DNA from: Acanthosepion lycidas
Taxonomy: Eukaryota > Mollusca > Cephalopoda > Sepiida > Sepiidae
Assembly (NCBI GenBank): GCA_963932145.1
Contig: OZ010571.1
Span: 152,656,098 to 152,720,097, forward strand
Direction of reading: 5' to 3'
DNA length: 64,000 nt
Shown: one piece after another, positions 53,301-60,437 of the stretch
How the letters are laid out: the number at the start of each line of letters is the position of its first letter
Numbering within the stretch: position 1 is the stretch's first letter
Notes under the pieces: generated by a model
Told to the model about the DNA's origin: nothing
The model's database searches: none
Seen by the model: the letters and a program-made list of their open reading frames with translations, nothing else
Position numbers and translations under genes: made by a program

Positions 53301-54857
53301 TCCTTGGGGACACATGGCCCAGTGGATAAAGGTGTTGGTTAGATCCAGTGACAAGACCCAAACAGTGTGAATTCAATATCCGGTTAAGGCAGTGGAGAAC
53401 TTGGAGAGGGGAATTAACAGGAGATAACTGACATGGTGACAAAGATGAGGATAATAGTCCGAATAATGTAAATAGTGTACATAATACCTCATCTCAGAAA
53501 TATAGACAGATACTTTAAGACCTTACATATTTTTTTTTTTTTTTTGTAATACTTTTTGTTCATAGTAAAATTATCTTTAATTCACATTTTACTGTTCATT
53601 ATATGAATTATTTCAGTGGGAACAGAAAGTTGAGAAAGGACAGGAAGATTTTGAGAAGATATCTGATATGATCCGTAAGGAAGTGAAGCGCTTTGAAGTG
53701 TGTCGAGTGACTGACTTTAAAACTGTTGTCATCTCATACCTGGAACATCTAATGGAAACTCAGCAGAAGGTAAGCAGATCTAACCACTGGAAATCTTTCT
53801 CTCATGTTCTATTACTGTATGTGTATTTATGTAACAAAACCTATAAACTTTTGCTTAGTACATATGTAAGAAACAGTATTTGTTGATGATTCCACAAACT
53901 CCACTCAAGAATTGTTTCTTTGTCAAATAGATTAATCACTCTGTTTCTAATTTTCATAAATGACCATCCTGATGTCATCAGTTCTCAACTCCGTATCTAT
54001 GCTGATGATACAACTATTTACTTGTCTTAATAGTAAATGTGATTGATTTTGACGAGGTCAAGCTGACCTCAAAAGATTATCTATAATCGATTGTTAAATG
54101 GGGCAAGGAGTGGCTTTTTAATTTTAACACCTCAAAAGTGAAACTATTCTTTTAATCATCTGAGAGAACCTTCCCTCAGCATGGCTGATGCTAACCTCCA
54201 AGTGAGTGACTCATTGTGCCGCCTTGGGCTAACATGACATAATAAAGTGGAAAGAATATATTGAATCAATTGCTAAGTCTGCAGCTAAGAAAGTTGATTC
54301 ACTGTTGAACTAGACAATTTTTCTTACCAGAATTTATCTTATAAATAGATAAGTCAGTTTCAGTCACTTTCTCCACTGACATTACATAGCCTCCCTGTGC
54401 CATTACTATAAATACTTCCATGGTAATTGTTCTGATGAACTTTCCTCTTTGTTACCTAGACTTTATGAATTTAAGTGCAGTACTAGATTGGCAGCAAGAT
54501 GTAACCGGAAGTTCGATGCTTAGTTTCTTCTCTTGCACTTCTGGCTTTTTGTTTCCCAGTCAACTTTGCATTTAAATTTTTGAAGATCAATGTCGATTGT
54601 TATTTTCTGTCTTAATTCTTGTTCTTTTATTGTCCTCTTTCCTCAATAGCAGATTTTTCTCATTCTCTAACACACAATAACCCCTTTACTTGCTTCGGGT
54701 GAAATGATTTAAAAAGAAAAAAGTTAGCAAAACTGCATACCATTTCCTTTTATTTAATTTGTTGTTGACAATATATATTAAAAATAAATTTTCTTTTAAT
54801 TTTCAGTTGATCAAACACTGGGAAGCCTTTCTCCCTGAAGCCAAAGCAATTGTGTGA
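14003..54857 (+). CDS. SNX2: Sorting nexin 1/2 (PX-BAR protein), 12 coding exons, 5' end missing
   Basis: Spliced gene rebuilt from 12 exons: 14003-14102, 17854-17952, 21064-21266, 23135-23236, 23636-23777, 23887-23965, 25433-25625, 48557-48650, 49061-49266, 50976-51119, 53617-53769 and 54807-54857. Lengths sum to 1566 nt and all phases agree. The 521-residue partial product has an acidic N-terminus with a DLF motif (28-32), a PX domain (about 135-265) with RRFSDF at 183-188 and PPAPEKS at 207-213, an amphipathic linker helix (about 279-297) and a BAR domain (about 300-515), ending in [12 protein letters not shown] like vertebrate SNX1/2. Family knowledge: these proteins bind PI3P and PI(3,5)P2 on endosomes, dimerise with SNX5/6-type partners and form tubules for cargo retrieval. 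WFEEKQQQ and the [15 protein letters not shown] stretch resemble SNX2 more than SNX1; an invertebrate may have one co-orthologue. The initiator exon is absent, probably upstream of the window. Confidence 0.93.
14103..17853 (+). other. SNX2: SNX2 intron between exons a and b
   Basis: 3751 nt with gt..ag ends. It contains an AT tract (14401-14442), a GA run near 14738-14751 and a poly-T run near 15963-15989. No further exon was recognised. Confidence 0.8.
14401..14442. repeat. AT microsatellite in intron a-b
   Basis: 42 nt of (TA)n, preceded by cacacacactgtgtgtatgtg. Confidence 0.9.
17854..17952 (+). CDS. SNX2: SNX2 exon b: 99-nt symmetric exon, duplicate of exon c, likely cassette
   Basis: 99 nt, phase 1 in and phase 1 out, so it can be included or skipped without a frame change. 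The acceptor follows a long T/TCTC tract and ends ggcag; the donor is a|gtgagt at 17953. It adds 33 residues, starting [12 protein letters not shown] and containing AQPAGSTLP. The start, the AQPAGS block and the donor all align with the 5' half of exon c. It cannot join directly to the 23135 exon in frame, because its exit phase is 1 and that exon starts in phase 0; it must be followed by exon c. Base composition (about half GC) stands out from the flanking introns. Whether it is used in all transcripts cannot be seen. Confidence 0.75.
17953..21063 (+). other. SNX2: SNX2 intron between exons b and c
   Basis: 3111 nt with gt..ag ends. It is dominated by T-rich low-complexity sequence, with C-runs near 18569-18600 and a long poly-T run at about 20041-20067. 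No coding segment was recognised. Confidence 0.75.
21064..21266 (+). CDS. SNX2: SNX2 exon c: N-terminal linker exon ending at a GC splice donor
   Basis: 203 nt, phase 1 in and phase 0 out. The acceptor is tttgttcag before 21064. It encodes residues 67-134: [23 protein letters not shown], then a Ser/Thr-rich tail ending TIKQAKDE. The only exit keeping frame with the PX exon at 23135 is gatgag|gcaagt at 21267, a GC-AG intron with an otherwise ideal donor. An internal gtgagt at 21160 matches the exon b donor but would leave phase 1 and break the frame into the PX domain. The segment is likely disordered and leads into the PX domain. Confidence 0.85.
21812..21905. mobile_element. MITE-like inverted repeat, TGCTGAAAAGTT family, copy 1
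   Basis: The left end aggatgctgaaaagttagcc faces the right end gatagtttttcagcacct. The termini are inverted complements with a few mismatches, about 85-95 nt overall. It lies in the intron after exon c. Confidence 0.6.
22190..22980 (+). repeat. Dispersed repeat of about 0.8 kb, copy 2
   Basis: Second copy of the element at 2960-3790, in the intron between exons c and d. Poly-A/T runs interrupt both copies at different places, suggesting independent expansion after divergence. Confidence 0.7.
23135..23236 (+). CDS. SNX2: SNX2 exon d: start of PX domain
   Basis: 102 nt, phase 0 to phase 0, acceptor tctattttag and donor aag|gtaatc. It encodes residues 135-168, [13 protein letters not shown] followed by [16 protein letters not shown]. 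These are the first PX beta strands; human SNX1/2 have EEED and GDGMNAY at the same place. The upstream open frame from 23022 is intronic. Confidence 0.93.
23636..23777 (+). CDS. SNX2: SNX2 exon e: PX core with phosphoinositide-binding motif
   Basis: 142 nt, phase 0 in and phase 1 out, acceptor ttatttacag and donor attg|gtaatt. Residues 169-215 include [13 protein letters not shown] (183-195) and the proline loop PPAPEKSVI (207-215). In PX domains the Arg of RRFSDF and the Lys after the proline loop contact the 3-phosphate; both are present, so lipid binding is expected to be intact. Confidence 0.95.
23887..23965 (+). CDS. SNX2: SNX2 exon f: PX domain, third basic contact helix
   Basis: 79 nt, phase 1 in and phase 2 out, acceptor gtataatttttcag and donor acg|gtaaat. 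The intron before it is only 109 nt. It completes Gly216 and encodes [19 protein letters not shown] followed by RRRLALER. The ERRRLALER helix supplies the distal Arg that contacts phosphoinositide in SNX1/2. Confidence 0.94.
24358..24464. mobile_element. MITE-like inverted repeat, TGCTGAAAAGTT family, copy 2
   Basis: The left end ggtggggtgctaaaaacctc faces the right end gagaacttttcagaaccccc. The spacing is about 100 nt, and the diverged inner region is not clearly palindromic. Confidence 0.55.
24985..25352. repeat. Two related segments of about 80 nt
   Basis: atccgaatgcctcaagccag occurs at about 25034 and 25326 within longer similar stretches (acagtac..tttgtatcac..ctc against acagtac..ctgtatcacagctc). 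On the minus strand, tagctcagtggcag near 25076-25090 resembles a tRNA A box, so these may be SINE pieces; no good B box accompanies it. Confidence 0.5.
25392..25426 (+). repeat. SNX2: Poly-T run inside the exon g splice acceptor
   Basis: About 35 consecutive T, six nt before the exon g boundary (ggtcag|g). It acts as the polypyrimidine tract of the acceptor. Confidence 0.9.
25433..25625 (+). CDS. SNX2: SNX2 exon g: end of PX, amphipathic linker helix, start of BAR
   Basis: 193 nt, phase 2 in and phase 0 out, donor gag|gtatgt. The acceptor is unusual: a run of about 35 T (25392-25426) and then ggtcag. Residues 242-306 contain [15 protein letters not shown] (end of PX), a short linker with LPRA, and [19 protein letters not shown] (279-297). 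The last matches the amphipathic helix that helps SNX1 insert into and bend membranes. The exon ends KMDETDE, matching the human KMNES segment just before WFEEK. Confidence 0.95.
30430..30915. repeat. Cluster of short direct repeats
   Basis: Three nested sets are present. taagacgttaaacta appears twice (near 30446 and 30477). ttaccagcaata appears near 30629, 30659 and 30723, with a related caccagaaac. A segment of about 60 nt starting aaataacccattg and ending in aaataaaccaaacca is repeated near 30754 and 30856. This looks like a SINE 3' region or a nested-repeat remnant. Confidence 0.65.
31563..31602. repeat. AT microsatellite in the 22.9-kb intron
   Basis: 40 nt of (AT)n, preceded by acacacatacacacac. 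Confidence 0.9.
34573..34656. mobile_element. MITE-like inverted repeat, TGCTGAAAAGTT family, copy 3
   Basis: The left end agcatgctgataagttttcg faces the right end ctgagaacttttcagctccc. It is about 80 nt long and directly follows a poly-T run. Confidence 0.55.
38011..38091. mobile_element. 81-nt palindromic MITE with TCAGATCATTGCAAAA termini
   Basis: The left end tcagatcattgcaaaa is the exact inverted complement of the right-end sequence ..ttttgcaatgatctga, with TA on each side (38009-38010, 38092-38093). Pairing continues through tctgtgcccgatta against taatcagacacaaa with a few mismatches. Size, TA flanks and structure fit a Tc1/mariner-derived MITE. Confidence 0.82.
40843..41410. repeat. 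Three palindromic GT-AT-AC microsatellites in 570 nt
   Basis: gtgtgtgtat.., (AT)n, acacacacac at about 40843-40910; gtgtgtgtat followed by (AT)n at about 41050-41090; and cacacatacacacat followed by (AT)n and poly-T at about 41342-41414. The first has fully complementary flanks around the AT core. Confidence 0.85.
43230..43850 (-). mobile_element. LINE reverse-transcriptase 3' remnant, minus strand
   Basis: Reading the minus strand gives [17 protein letters not shown] (about 43550-43610). Further along, in shifted frames, come [19 protein letters not shown] and [11 protein letters not shown]. The YKS..P..EYC.HIW, ATR and LWNSLP motifs in this order are typical of the C-terminus of jockey/CR1-type LINE ORF2 proteins. 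Several frame breaks and a poly-A run at about 43371-43388 are present. It is non-functional. Confidence 0.65.
48557..48650 (+). CDS. SNX2: SNX2 exon h: BAR domain helix 1
   Basis: 94 nt, phase 0 in and phase 1 out, acceptor tttaattgtag and donor gag|gtaatt. It encodes residues 307-337, [20 protein letters not shown] then [11 protein letters not shown], an amphipathic coiled helix matching the first BAR helix of SNX2. It lies 22.9 kb downstream of exon g. Confidence 0.94.
49061..49266 (+). CDS. SNX2: SNX2 exon i: BAR domain, AKSAAMLG and [12 protein letters not shown] block
   Basis: 206 nt, phase 1 in and phase 0 out, acceptor gaattttcag and donor aag|gtcagt. Residues 338-406 include [20 protein letters not shown] and [20 protein letters not shown], the most conserved part of the SNX1/2 BAR domain and part of the dimer core. 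The open frame upstream to 48952 contains a hydrophobic stretch but is intronic: the acceptor and conserved family sequence both begin at 49061. Confidence 0.95.
49267..50975 (+). other. SNX2: SNX2 intron between exons i and j
   Basis: 1709 nt with gt..ag ends. The middle (about 49500-50330) has a more even base composition than its surroundings and an open frame at 49884-50168. It is probably an old transposon fragment, but I could not assign a family. Confidence 0.8.
50976..51119 (+). CDS. SNX2: SNX2 exon j: BAR domain helix 2
   Basis: 144 nt, phase 0 to phase 0, acceptor attttggcag. Residues 407-454 run [20 protein letters not shown] then [12 protein letters not shown], and end QAQQEITE. 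This matches the human segment with FDQRMKCWQKWEDAQ. The donor gag|gtggtg at 51120 is weaker than the others in this gene; read-through would add 21 non-family residues before a stop. Confidence 0.94.
51120..53616 (+). other. SNX2: SNX2 intron between exons j and k
   Basis: 2497 nt with a weak gtggtg donor and ttcag acceptor. It contains the head-to-head SINE-like inverted repeat at 53000-53467. Elsewhere I see unclassified moderately complex sequence. Confidence 0.8.
53000..53467. mobile_element. Head-to-head pair of tRNA-derived SINE-like sequences (large inverted repeat)
   Basis: The left arm (53000-53305) and right arm (53308-53467) are inverted complements, meeting at atgtgtcc-ttgg-ggacacat. 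The right arm reads TGGCCCAGTGG (53315-53325), a good RNA polymerase III A box, and tgaattcaat near 53368, a weak B box. The spacing fits a tRNA-derived head. The left arm carries about 107 nt of extra sequence (about 53030-53136). It lies in the intron between exons j and k. Confidence 0.7.
53617..53769 (+). CDS. SNX2: SNX2 exon k: BAR domain helix 3
   Basis: 153 nt, phase 0 to phase 0, acceptor gaattatttcag and donor aag|gtaagc. Residues 455-505 run [20 protein letters not shown] then [20 protein letters not shown], and end ETQQK. Vertebrate SNX2 has WEAKVQQGERDFEQIS and IRKEVGRFE at this position. Confidence 0.95.
53770..54806 (+). other. SNX2: SNX2 intron between exons k and l
   Basis: 1037 nt with gtaagc..ttcag ends. 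About 740 nt of it is a degraded LINE reverse-transcriptase fragment in the same orientation as the gene. Confidence 0.85.
53930..54670 (+). mobile_element. LINE reverse-transcriptase remnant, plus strand
   Basis: 53941-54030 reads [20 protein letters not shown] then ADDTTIYLS and stop, which contains the reverse-transcriptase YADD catalytic motif. In broken frames downstream come [12 protein letters not shown] and [18 protein letters not shown] segments, the same order as in jockey/CR1-type LINEs. The last segment resembles one in the 43230-43850 remnant, suggesting the same family. It is multiply interrupted. Confidence 0.75.
54807..54857 (+). CDS. SNX2: SNX2 exon l: C-terminus and stop codon
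   Basis: 51 nt of coding sequence, phase 0 in, acceptor tttaattttcag. It encodes [16 protein letters not shown] followed by TGA (54855-54857). This C-terminal motif is almost invariant in SNX1/2 and confirms that the gene ends here. Confidence 0.96.
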   Translation: MIKHWEAFLPEAKAIV

Positions 54858-55212
54858 TAGCAGCCACAGAAGCAGCAACTTTCCCTCTCTCTCTCTCTCC
54901 AGCATTGTGCAGGGTAATGTTGCAAGCCCCCAGGTGTAGCAGACCTCCAGCTCGCCTTTGGACCAATGATATAATTGCGCGCACACACAATACATACACA
55001 CAAGCTGGCTGGAGAAGAGAAAAAACACTACTGTAATTTTTGGCCCTTGGAGGCTGACTGTCATTTTGTACTCTTGTATAAATGAATCCTGACTCCCCAC
55101 TCGCTTTCGTACAGACTCTATTTTGTTCTGTTATTGTCAATTGCTTCATGACAAATTCTTCTGATTTTTCTGGTGTTAAACAATGAATGAATAAAGTCTG
55201 TTTTAATCTTTG
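54858..55212 (+). other. SNX2: SNX2 3' untranslated region
   Basis: About 355 nt from the stop codon to just past the poly-A signal. It has a TC-rich stretch near 54885-54900 and a CA-rich stretch near 54980-55000. The end point is inferred from the signal position; no transcript data are available. Minus-strand open frames across it do not resemble a known protein. Confidence 0.7.
55190..55195 (+). promoter_or_regulatory. SNX2: Polyadenylation signal AATAAA of SNX2
   Basis: Canonical AATAAA, 333 nt after the stop codon, followed within 20 nt by T-rich sequence (gtctgttttaatctttgcc) suitable for cleavage. It is the only AATAAA seen between the stop codon and this point. Confidence 0.75.
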
Positions 55213-55327
55213 CCAATTGTTATTTCATCTGAAACCCTAATTTATAACAATTTCAAGGGTCATGAACGTGATCTAGATTTTTGTTTTTACAGATTGCTTT
55301 CCTCCCGAGGAAAAAAAAAAAAAAAAT

Positions 55328-55334
<7 letters not shown>

Positions 55335-55383
<49 letters not shown>
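55335..55383. repeat. AT microsatellite downstream of the gene
   Basis: About 49 nt of (AT)n, 120 nt after the predicted cleavage site and preceded by poly-A. Confidence 0.9.
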
Positions 55384-55387
<4 letters not shown>

Positions 55388-56264
55388 AATGTCTCTGTAA
55401 TCATTTTAAATTATTACTACAACATTGCAGTTAAAAGTTGCACATATTTTCATGCTGAAGTTTTTTGGTATAAGACCTTTGGTTGCCGCCTACACTTGGT
55501 GGTGTAACCACATTTAGTGCTCTGGGTCTCGGGCTCTTAGCCCATGGTTAAGACATCATCCTAACTCTAAGCTGGTTCTTGGTTGCTGGCTGCTTCAATC
55601 CACACCAACTTTACCCACACCGTATTCTTGATCTCAGAGCAGTGGAAAATTGAAGGTTGTTACCTTACAGCATTGGTTCAAGCCATGGCGGGTGCTATAT
55701 TAAGAAAAAAATATCTTCATGACAAAGACGAGAGATTTGTGGAGTTGATCTTCAATTGGTTATATAGCTGTTGGTGCAACAAAAATTAACCCTTCCACCT
55801 GAATCAGCTAACATGGATTTCTGAGGCTCTCAATGTGGGTTCTTGGCCCAAGTCTCTGAGCTCCCCAAAGTTATCTGCACTTTGACCCAAAACTGGTGTG
55901 AGCCAAAGGGTTCTGAGAATTCGGTGATTCCCTAAATTTAATCAGTACAAATAAGGGTTTCCTATTTCTGCTTCCTTAATCAACTTTCCAAATTTGGAAA
56001 AAAATATCCACATTTCTTGGGAGTTGTCACAGGGATTGCTTCTCACTTAACTCCAACCTGCTTCACTTCACATCTTGCACCACTACTCTGCACAGGTGGG
56101 TCTGCCCCTTCCTCTTTAGTATTCTAAGTCTGCCCATTTCTCATGACTAATATAATTGTATTTGTGACAAATCTAATTTTTAAAGTACATAGTTTATTCT
56201 CATTAATTTCAATTCCCTGACTACCTTTCTATTTTACCAGAATTATCCTGGCCCAGTGAAAATA

Positions 56265-56342
56265 TTAGGTTGATGCAAAAATAATGTTGTTTTCTCACAT
56301 TAACATATGTGAGAAAACGACATTATTTTTGCACCAACCTAA
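56265..56342. mobile_element. Palindromic mariner MITE, copy 1 (78 nt)
   Basis: Starts ttaggttgatgcaaaaataa and ends with its near-perfect inverted complement, flanked by TA on both sides (56263-56264 and 56343-56344). The arms meet around aacatatgtt. The terminal sequence closely resembles that of human MADE1/Hsmar1 mariner elements (TTAGGTTGGTGCAAAAGTAA, established knowledge). Confidence 0.88.
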
Positions 56343-57249
56343 TATAAACCAGATCACCTTCTTGGCACAACATGACTGATCTTCATAACTTCACCCCTAA
56401 GAAAAAGAGGTTTCTTCTGTTTTCATTTCTAAATTTGTTTTCGCTAAGGAAAATATAATTCCTCTCTGATTCTGTTTTTGCCTATGACATGTTTTTCTAA
56501 TTTCCCCCAAAAAGATAAAGCCATTTCCCAATCTGCTTTACCCACATGCCAGAATTTTAATAGATAAAAAGAAAAACTCTTGGTGCATTGTCCCAATTTG
56601 TAGGGGTGGTGCTACTCAGATGGCCTTTTCTTCACTTCCACATTACAAGGGAAAATCTCTTCTATTCTATCTTCCAGTTTATATTTCATTTTGGAATTAC
56701 CCCTTTTCTGTTTAGAGTTAATGTTTAACCATCTCAGTGTCAACATGGCATCTACCTTCCATTTATTGATGAACTTAAGGTTGCTCCAAAATGCCCCACC
56801 CAACATAATCTAACTAGAAAATTGCAGAACTTGACTCTAAAGCTATGAGTATGTCAGGACTCAATAAGTATCAACACAGAGGTTCTATTCAATGTTGTAA
56901 AGGAATGGAAGCATCATTTATCACATCAAAGACCACAGCACGCAAAGGCAATGACTTGAACTTTGTTTGGATCTGAAGGTGTTTTTGACATCAACACTAA
57001 ACTTTGTTTTGAAAAACTGAAACTGCATCAGTATCCAATTTTAAGAATATTTTGAAAGTAGACATAATTCTTAAGGTGCCTAAGTATTTTCTTTCAGCCT
57101 CCTGGCCTTAGCATCCTTGTATATGATTTAAAGCCCAGGTTATCATGCATGTCTGTTTTGGGGTCCGCTGTTAGCAGCTCTTCAACAGTTCTGATGATCC
57201 TGTCATTGTTCACGTCTGTGACGGGTACACACCTGGCCCAGGGTCGAAT

Positions 57250-57267
57250 CCTTTGGTTACGGCGCCA
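57250..57267 (-). other. Candidate retrotransposon primer-binding site
   Basis: The minus strand reads TGGCGCCGTAACCAAAGG, two nt beyond the CACA end of the candidate LTR. It begins with TGG, complementary to the CCA end of a tRNA, as expected of a reverse-transcription primer site. The specific tRNA was not identified. Confidence 0.5.
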
Positions 57268-57870
57268 ACTGTGACGTCGCTCCTCCTGGTTCCAAGCGTG
57301 CCGCTCCAACCTCTTGGTTAGATGATCACCAGCCTCGCCTTTCCCAACCCGCTTCCAATACCTGGTTGCTAAAGCAACTGTACTGATCTCCGGTCTGTCT
57401 ACCCACGCTGTGTTTAGATCTTAGACAGACGGGACCAGCAGGGATTGGGCCGTATGCAAGCTGAGTCCGACGGGGGTGGCAAAACACAAGCAAAAGAAAA
57501 AAAAAACTCACGAGACAAAAAATTACTGATAAAAAAAAAAGGGTGACAACCTTTTATATCTAATGTCCGTTACATAAAGAAAAATTGTTCTCATTCCCGA
57601 CCCGCTCTGTGGACTATGGCACCAAGCTTCTATCATACAACTTAACGATTTCGAATTGTCTACTCTCTAGAATTGTGTATGTCGGAGTGTGGTTTAGTTC
57701 GACACTGAGGCTAATTTCTATCAATCATTCGCAGTTGATTCTTCTCTTCGACCTGAGTTGTATTTCTTCACTTCGATCTGGTTGGGTCGAATTCTGTTCT
57801 CGGCTGGGCTTGATTTTAACTTCTTCTTCTTCTTCCGTCCAGTAACTCTTTGGCCTTGTCTTCGACTTGG

Positions 57871-58135
57871 CTGCAACTTCTCCGCGGCTTTCGAGTAATC
57901 TTCTTCTTCGTCGACTTAGATAGAACTTCTCTTGTCTTTGACTTGGGCCGGAAGGATTTCTTGTTTTCGACTTGGGCTGGAAGGATTTCTTGTTTTCGAC
58001 TTGGGCTGCAACTTCTCCGCGGCTTTCGAGTAATCTTCTCCTTCGTCGACTTAGATAGAACTTCTCTTGTCTTTGACTTGGGCCGGAAGGATTTCTTGTT
58101 TTCGACTTGGGCTGGAAGGATTTCTTGCCGCAACC
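57871..58135. repeat. 135-nt tandem repeat (about 2 copies) with 29-nt subrepeats
   Basis: ctgcaacttctccgcggctt starts at 57871 and again at 58006, a spacing of 135. Within each unit a 29-nt piece (ggaaggatttcttgttttcg..) recurs, for example at 57945, 57974 and 58003. Since 135 is divisible by three, long open frames appear on both strands; I regard these as by-products of the repeat. It lies within the candidate LTR. Confidence 0.85.
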
Positions 58136-58956
58136 CAGCCGCAACCCTCCGTCGTCCGAGGTGATCTCTTCTCGCTGCCGTCCGGGGCTGAACTCATTTT
58201 TTTGTCGATTGGGGTCCTGCTTTTATTGACGCCGCAGCAAACCGGGGTGGGTCTGTCGGCGTCAGGGCTCTCTCGATAATCCCAAAAGTCGCATTAGTTC
58301 TGATTTCACATTATCGCTATTATTTTCACCCCTACTTCCTCACAGTGCCTCTGGGGGGAAGACGCATACCCATCTCTCCCGGTCTCTCGTATGTCAGGTG
58401 ACCGTTTTCGACCAATGGTTCTTGATCGAGCATTCTCCCTCCTCTTTCCGCATATCACGTGACCGCTTTCGGCTAATGAGACTGTGGTGGGACGCCTCCC
58501 GTCTCCAATCGGGCGTGGCTTACATCGTTCTTCTAAAAAAAAAACAAAATCTAATTTGGCCTTTTTCACACGTACGAAAAATGATAATCTTGGCTTTTTC
58601 TCACCTGGGTTCTGTCAAAACAGCCTGCCGCTAATTAGATGTGACTTCAGGAAAGAATATTGGCGCTATCTGTGAGCCGAGACAATCGTTTTCTTTCCTT
58701 CTTTGTTTTTGGTCAGACCTGATAGTCAAAAATCTTAATTATCTGAATTGAAAATGTCTCCACTTCATCATCGTGGGGTTCCAATTTTTAACAGGTCAGA
58801 ATCTGTATACAGTTCCACCGGTCACCACCTCAACACAAAAAAACACCTTTCCTCCGATTAAAATTTCGTTTTCATTGTTCAAAAAAATCTTTATTGTTTC
58901 AGCCAACCTTAACAAAACTTCCATCCTACGCGGACACGGAATTAGTTCAAGTGCTT

Positions 58957-59225
58957 GACCTGATAATTTTGACACTTGTTAGGTGCTGGTCGCATGTGTG
59001 TGTTTTCGCTTATGACCGGGTTTTGTTTTATCTTTCTGTCTTTCCTCTTCTTTTTGTTTTATTTTTTTATCTCCAAAACTCAATTTCTTCAACCAAATAT
59101 AACAATTTCTTTTTCCCTGGATTTCAGTCAGGTAATTTGACCTGATATATTTTGACACCTGTCTTGTCTTAGTTTTACTTATGACCGGGTTTTGTATCAT
59201 CTATTCCTCTTTCTCTTTCTCTTTT
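58957..59225. repeat. Diverged tandem duplication of about 185 nt
   Basis: The segment from gacctgataattttgacac (58957) through cttatgaccgggttttgt is repeated from 59139 as gacctgatatattttgacac through cttatgaccgggttttgt. It falls in the presumed U3 end of the candidate LTR. Confidence 0.7.
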
Positions 59226-59536
59226 ATTATTTTTCTTCTCTTTGGATCGCCTAAATACAGTTAGAGAATTATTCTCAAAACTCAATTATTCTTCGTTTCT
59301 AAATAACTAACAACTGGTTAATAAACCGAATAAAAAATTAAATCATATTTCTATGAATATCTCTTTTTAGTCTTTCTAAGAATGCAGGGTGCCACACGTC
59401 TGTGAGTTTCTTGTCTTTAGAGAATGTTTCAAAATGCATCAACTATGTTGGGGTAGGGGGATATTTTTAAAGTTGATCTGTGTAGAAAGCAAACGTGTCT
59501 GTCCACCTGTGAAGCCATTTTCCATGATGTTTCTGG

Positions 59537-59566
<30 letters not shown>
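59537..59566. repeat. Poly-A run
   Basis: About 30 consecutive A just before MITE copy 2, with no clear retroposon body preceding it. Confidence 0.9.
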
Positions 59567-59568
<2 letters not shown>

Positions 59569-59618
59569 ACTGATAGTCTACTTTGTTCTGCATTTGGTTT
59601 CACATTTTTGTGTAGTTA

Positions 59619-59709
59619 TTAGGTTGGTGCAAAAATAATGTCGTTTTTTGACGTTAAAAAATACGTCAAAAAACGACATTGTTACGTCATTATTTTTGCA
59701 CCAACCTAA
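59619..59709. mobile_element. Palindromic mariner MITE, copy 2 (91 nt, unequal arms)
   Basis: Same ttaggttggtgcaaaaataa terminus and TA flanks. The two arms pair around gacgttaaaaaatacgtc. The right arm has about 11-13 extra nt (gttacgtcatt region) that the left arm lacks. Confidence 0.88.
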
Positions 59710-60437
59710 TAGAATTTATTGTAAATTTTACTGCAAGCCTTATCTTCCCCCACCCTGGGCCAGATCTGTCACTTCATCTGTAATATTTCTTTTTCTCTAA
59801 GGATCTGCTTAAATTTTCATAAAATTGACATTTTGAATTTAGAAATAGATGAAATGGAAATATTTGAACTTTGAGCATTTTATCCCCACCCCATGACAAG
59901 GACCTCATTGACTCCAGTTTATTTTTTGCAGATGTCAGAACTGGAACCTTTTGATGTAAAATATATATATATATATATAATTAGATCAAAAGGTTCCCAG
60001 CAATTGGATCTGAGTATGACAAAAAGTCATTAAAATTGAAAAGTGCTGCCTGTTGGCATCTTGATAATGACCTGAAATAAACGTGCCAGGTTATGTTAGA
60101 TTGTGAAGAATCAGAAAACTCCAAAGCCCATTGTTTTTTTCTGGATGGCATCATGCACGAAATGAAGAAAGCAACAAGATGATGATTGCTTTTTATAGTA
60201 AAAGCAAAGTTATAGAAAAATTAAATTATAAGTCAAAAGACAACTGTATATTTGAGCCAGGAATTTGTTGCTGCCTGTAAAGAATAAGCGAGATAATGTG
60301 ATCACATGTATAGAAAAAGTATCACTTAAAGCCCACAAACTTCAATGACAGTCACAAAGAAGCTGACTTAATGTTGATGTTCTTTTACTTCTGATTTACT
60401 TTCAAAGATTTTTTTTTTCTGAACTAAAAAATCATTA

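Larger units (their letters stand above)
57270..59396 (-). mobile_element. Candidate LTR of a retrotransposon (minus strand, about 2.1 kb)
   Basis: On the minus strand the block begins TGTGGCACCCTG (at 59396) and ends GACGTCACA (at 57270), giving TGTG..CACA ends, and is immediately followed by a primer-binding-like site. Inside it are a repeated cggtcac(g/c)tga element (58390-58465), a TATA-like aataaaag near 58222, and a 135-nt tandem repeat. The 57100-58700 part is markedly GC-richer than the rest of the window. The second LTR and the coding region are not present, so the target duplication cannot be checked and the 59396 edge is uncertain. Confidence 0.5.

Noticed and set aside
54811..55149. 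112- and 116-residue minus-strand open frames over the SNX2 3' end
   Set aside because: They are antisense to the last coding exon and 3' UTR, with low-complexity content and no family resemblance.
57094..57309. Minus-strand 71-residue open frame as a gag start
   Set aside because: It runs through the candidate LTR end and primer-binding site, has no recognisable gag motif and stops early. It is more likely leader sequence.
57871..58135. Regular repeats considered as a CRISPR array
   Set aside because: The repeats are contiguous tandem units without unique spacers, in a eukaryotic genome.
57725..58144. 139-residue minus-strand open frame and overlapping 104-105-residue frames on both strands
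   Set aside because: All arise from the 135-nt tandem repeat, whose length is a multiple of three. Several frames are open at once, and the translations resemble no family I know.
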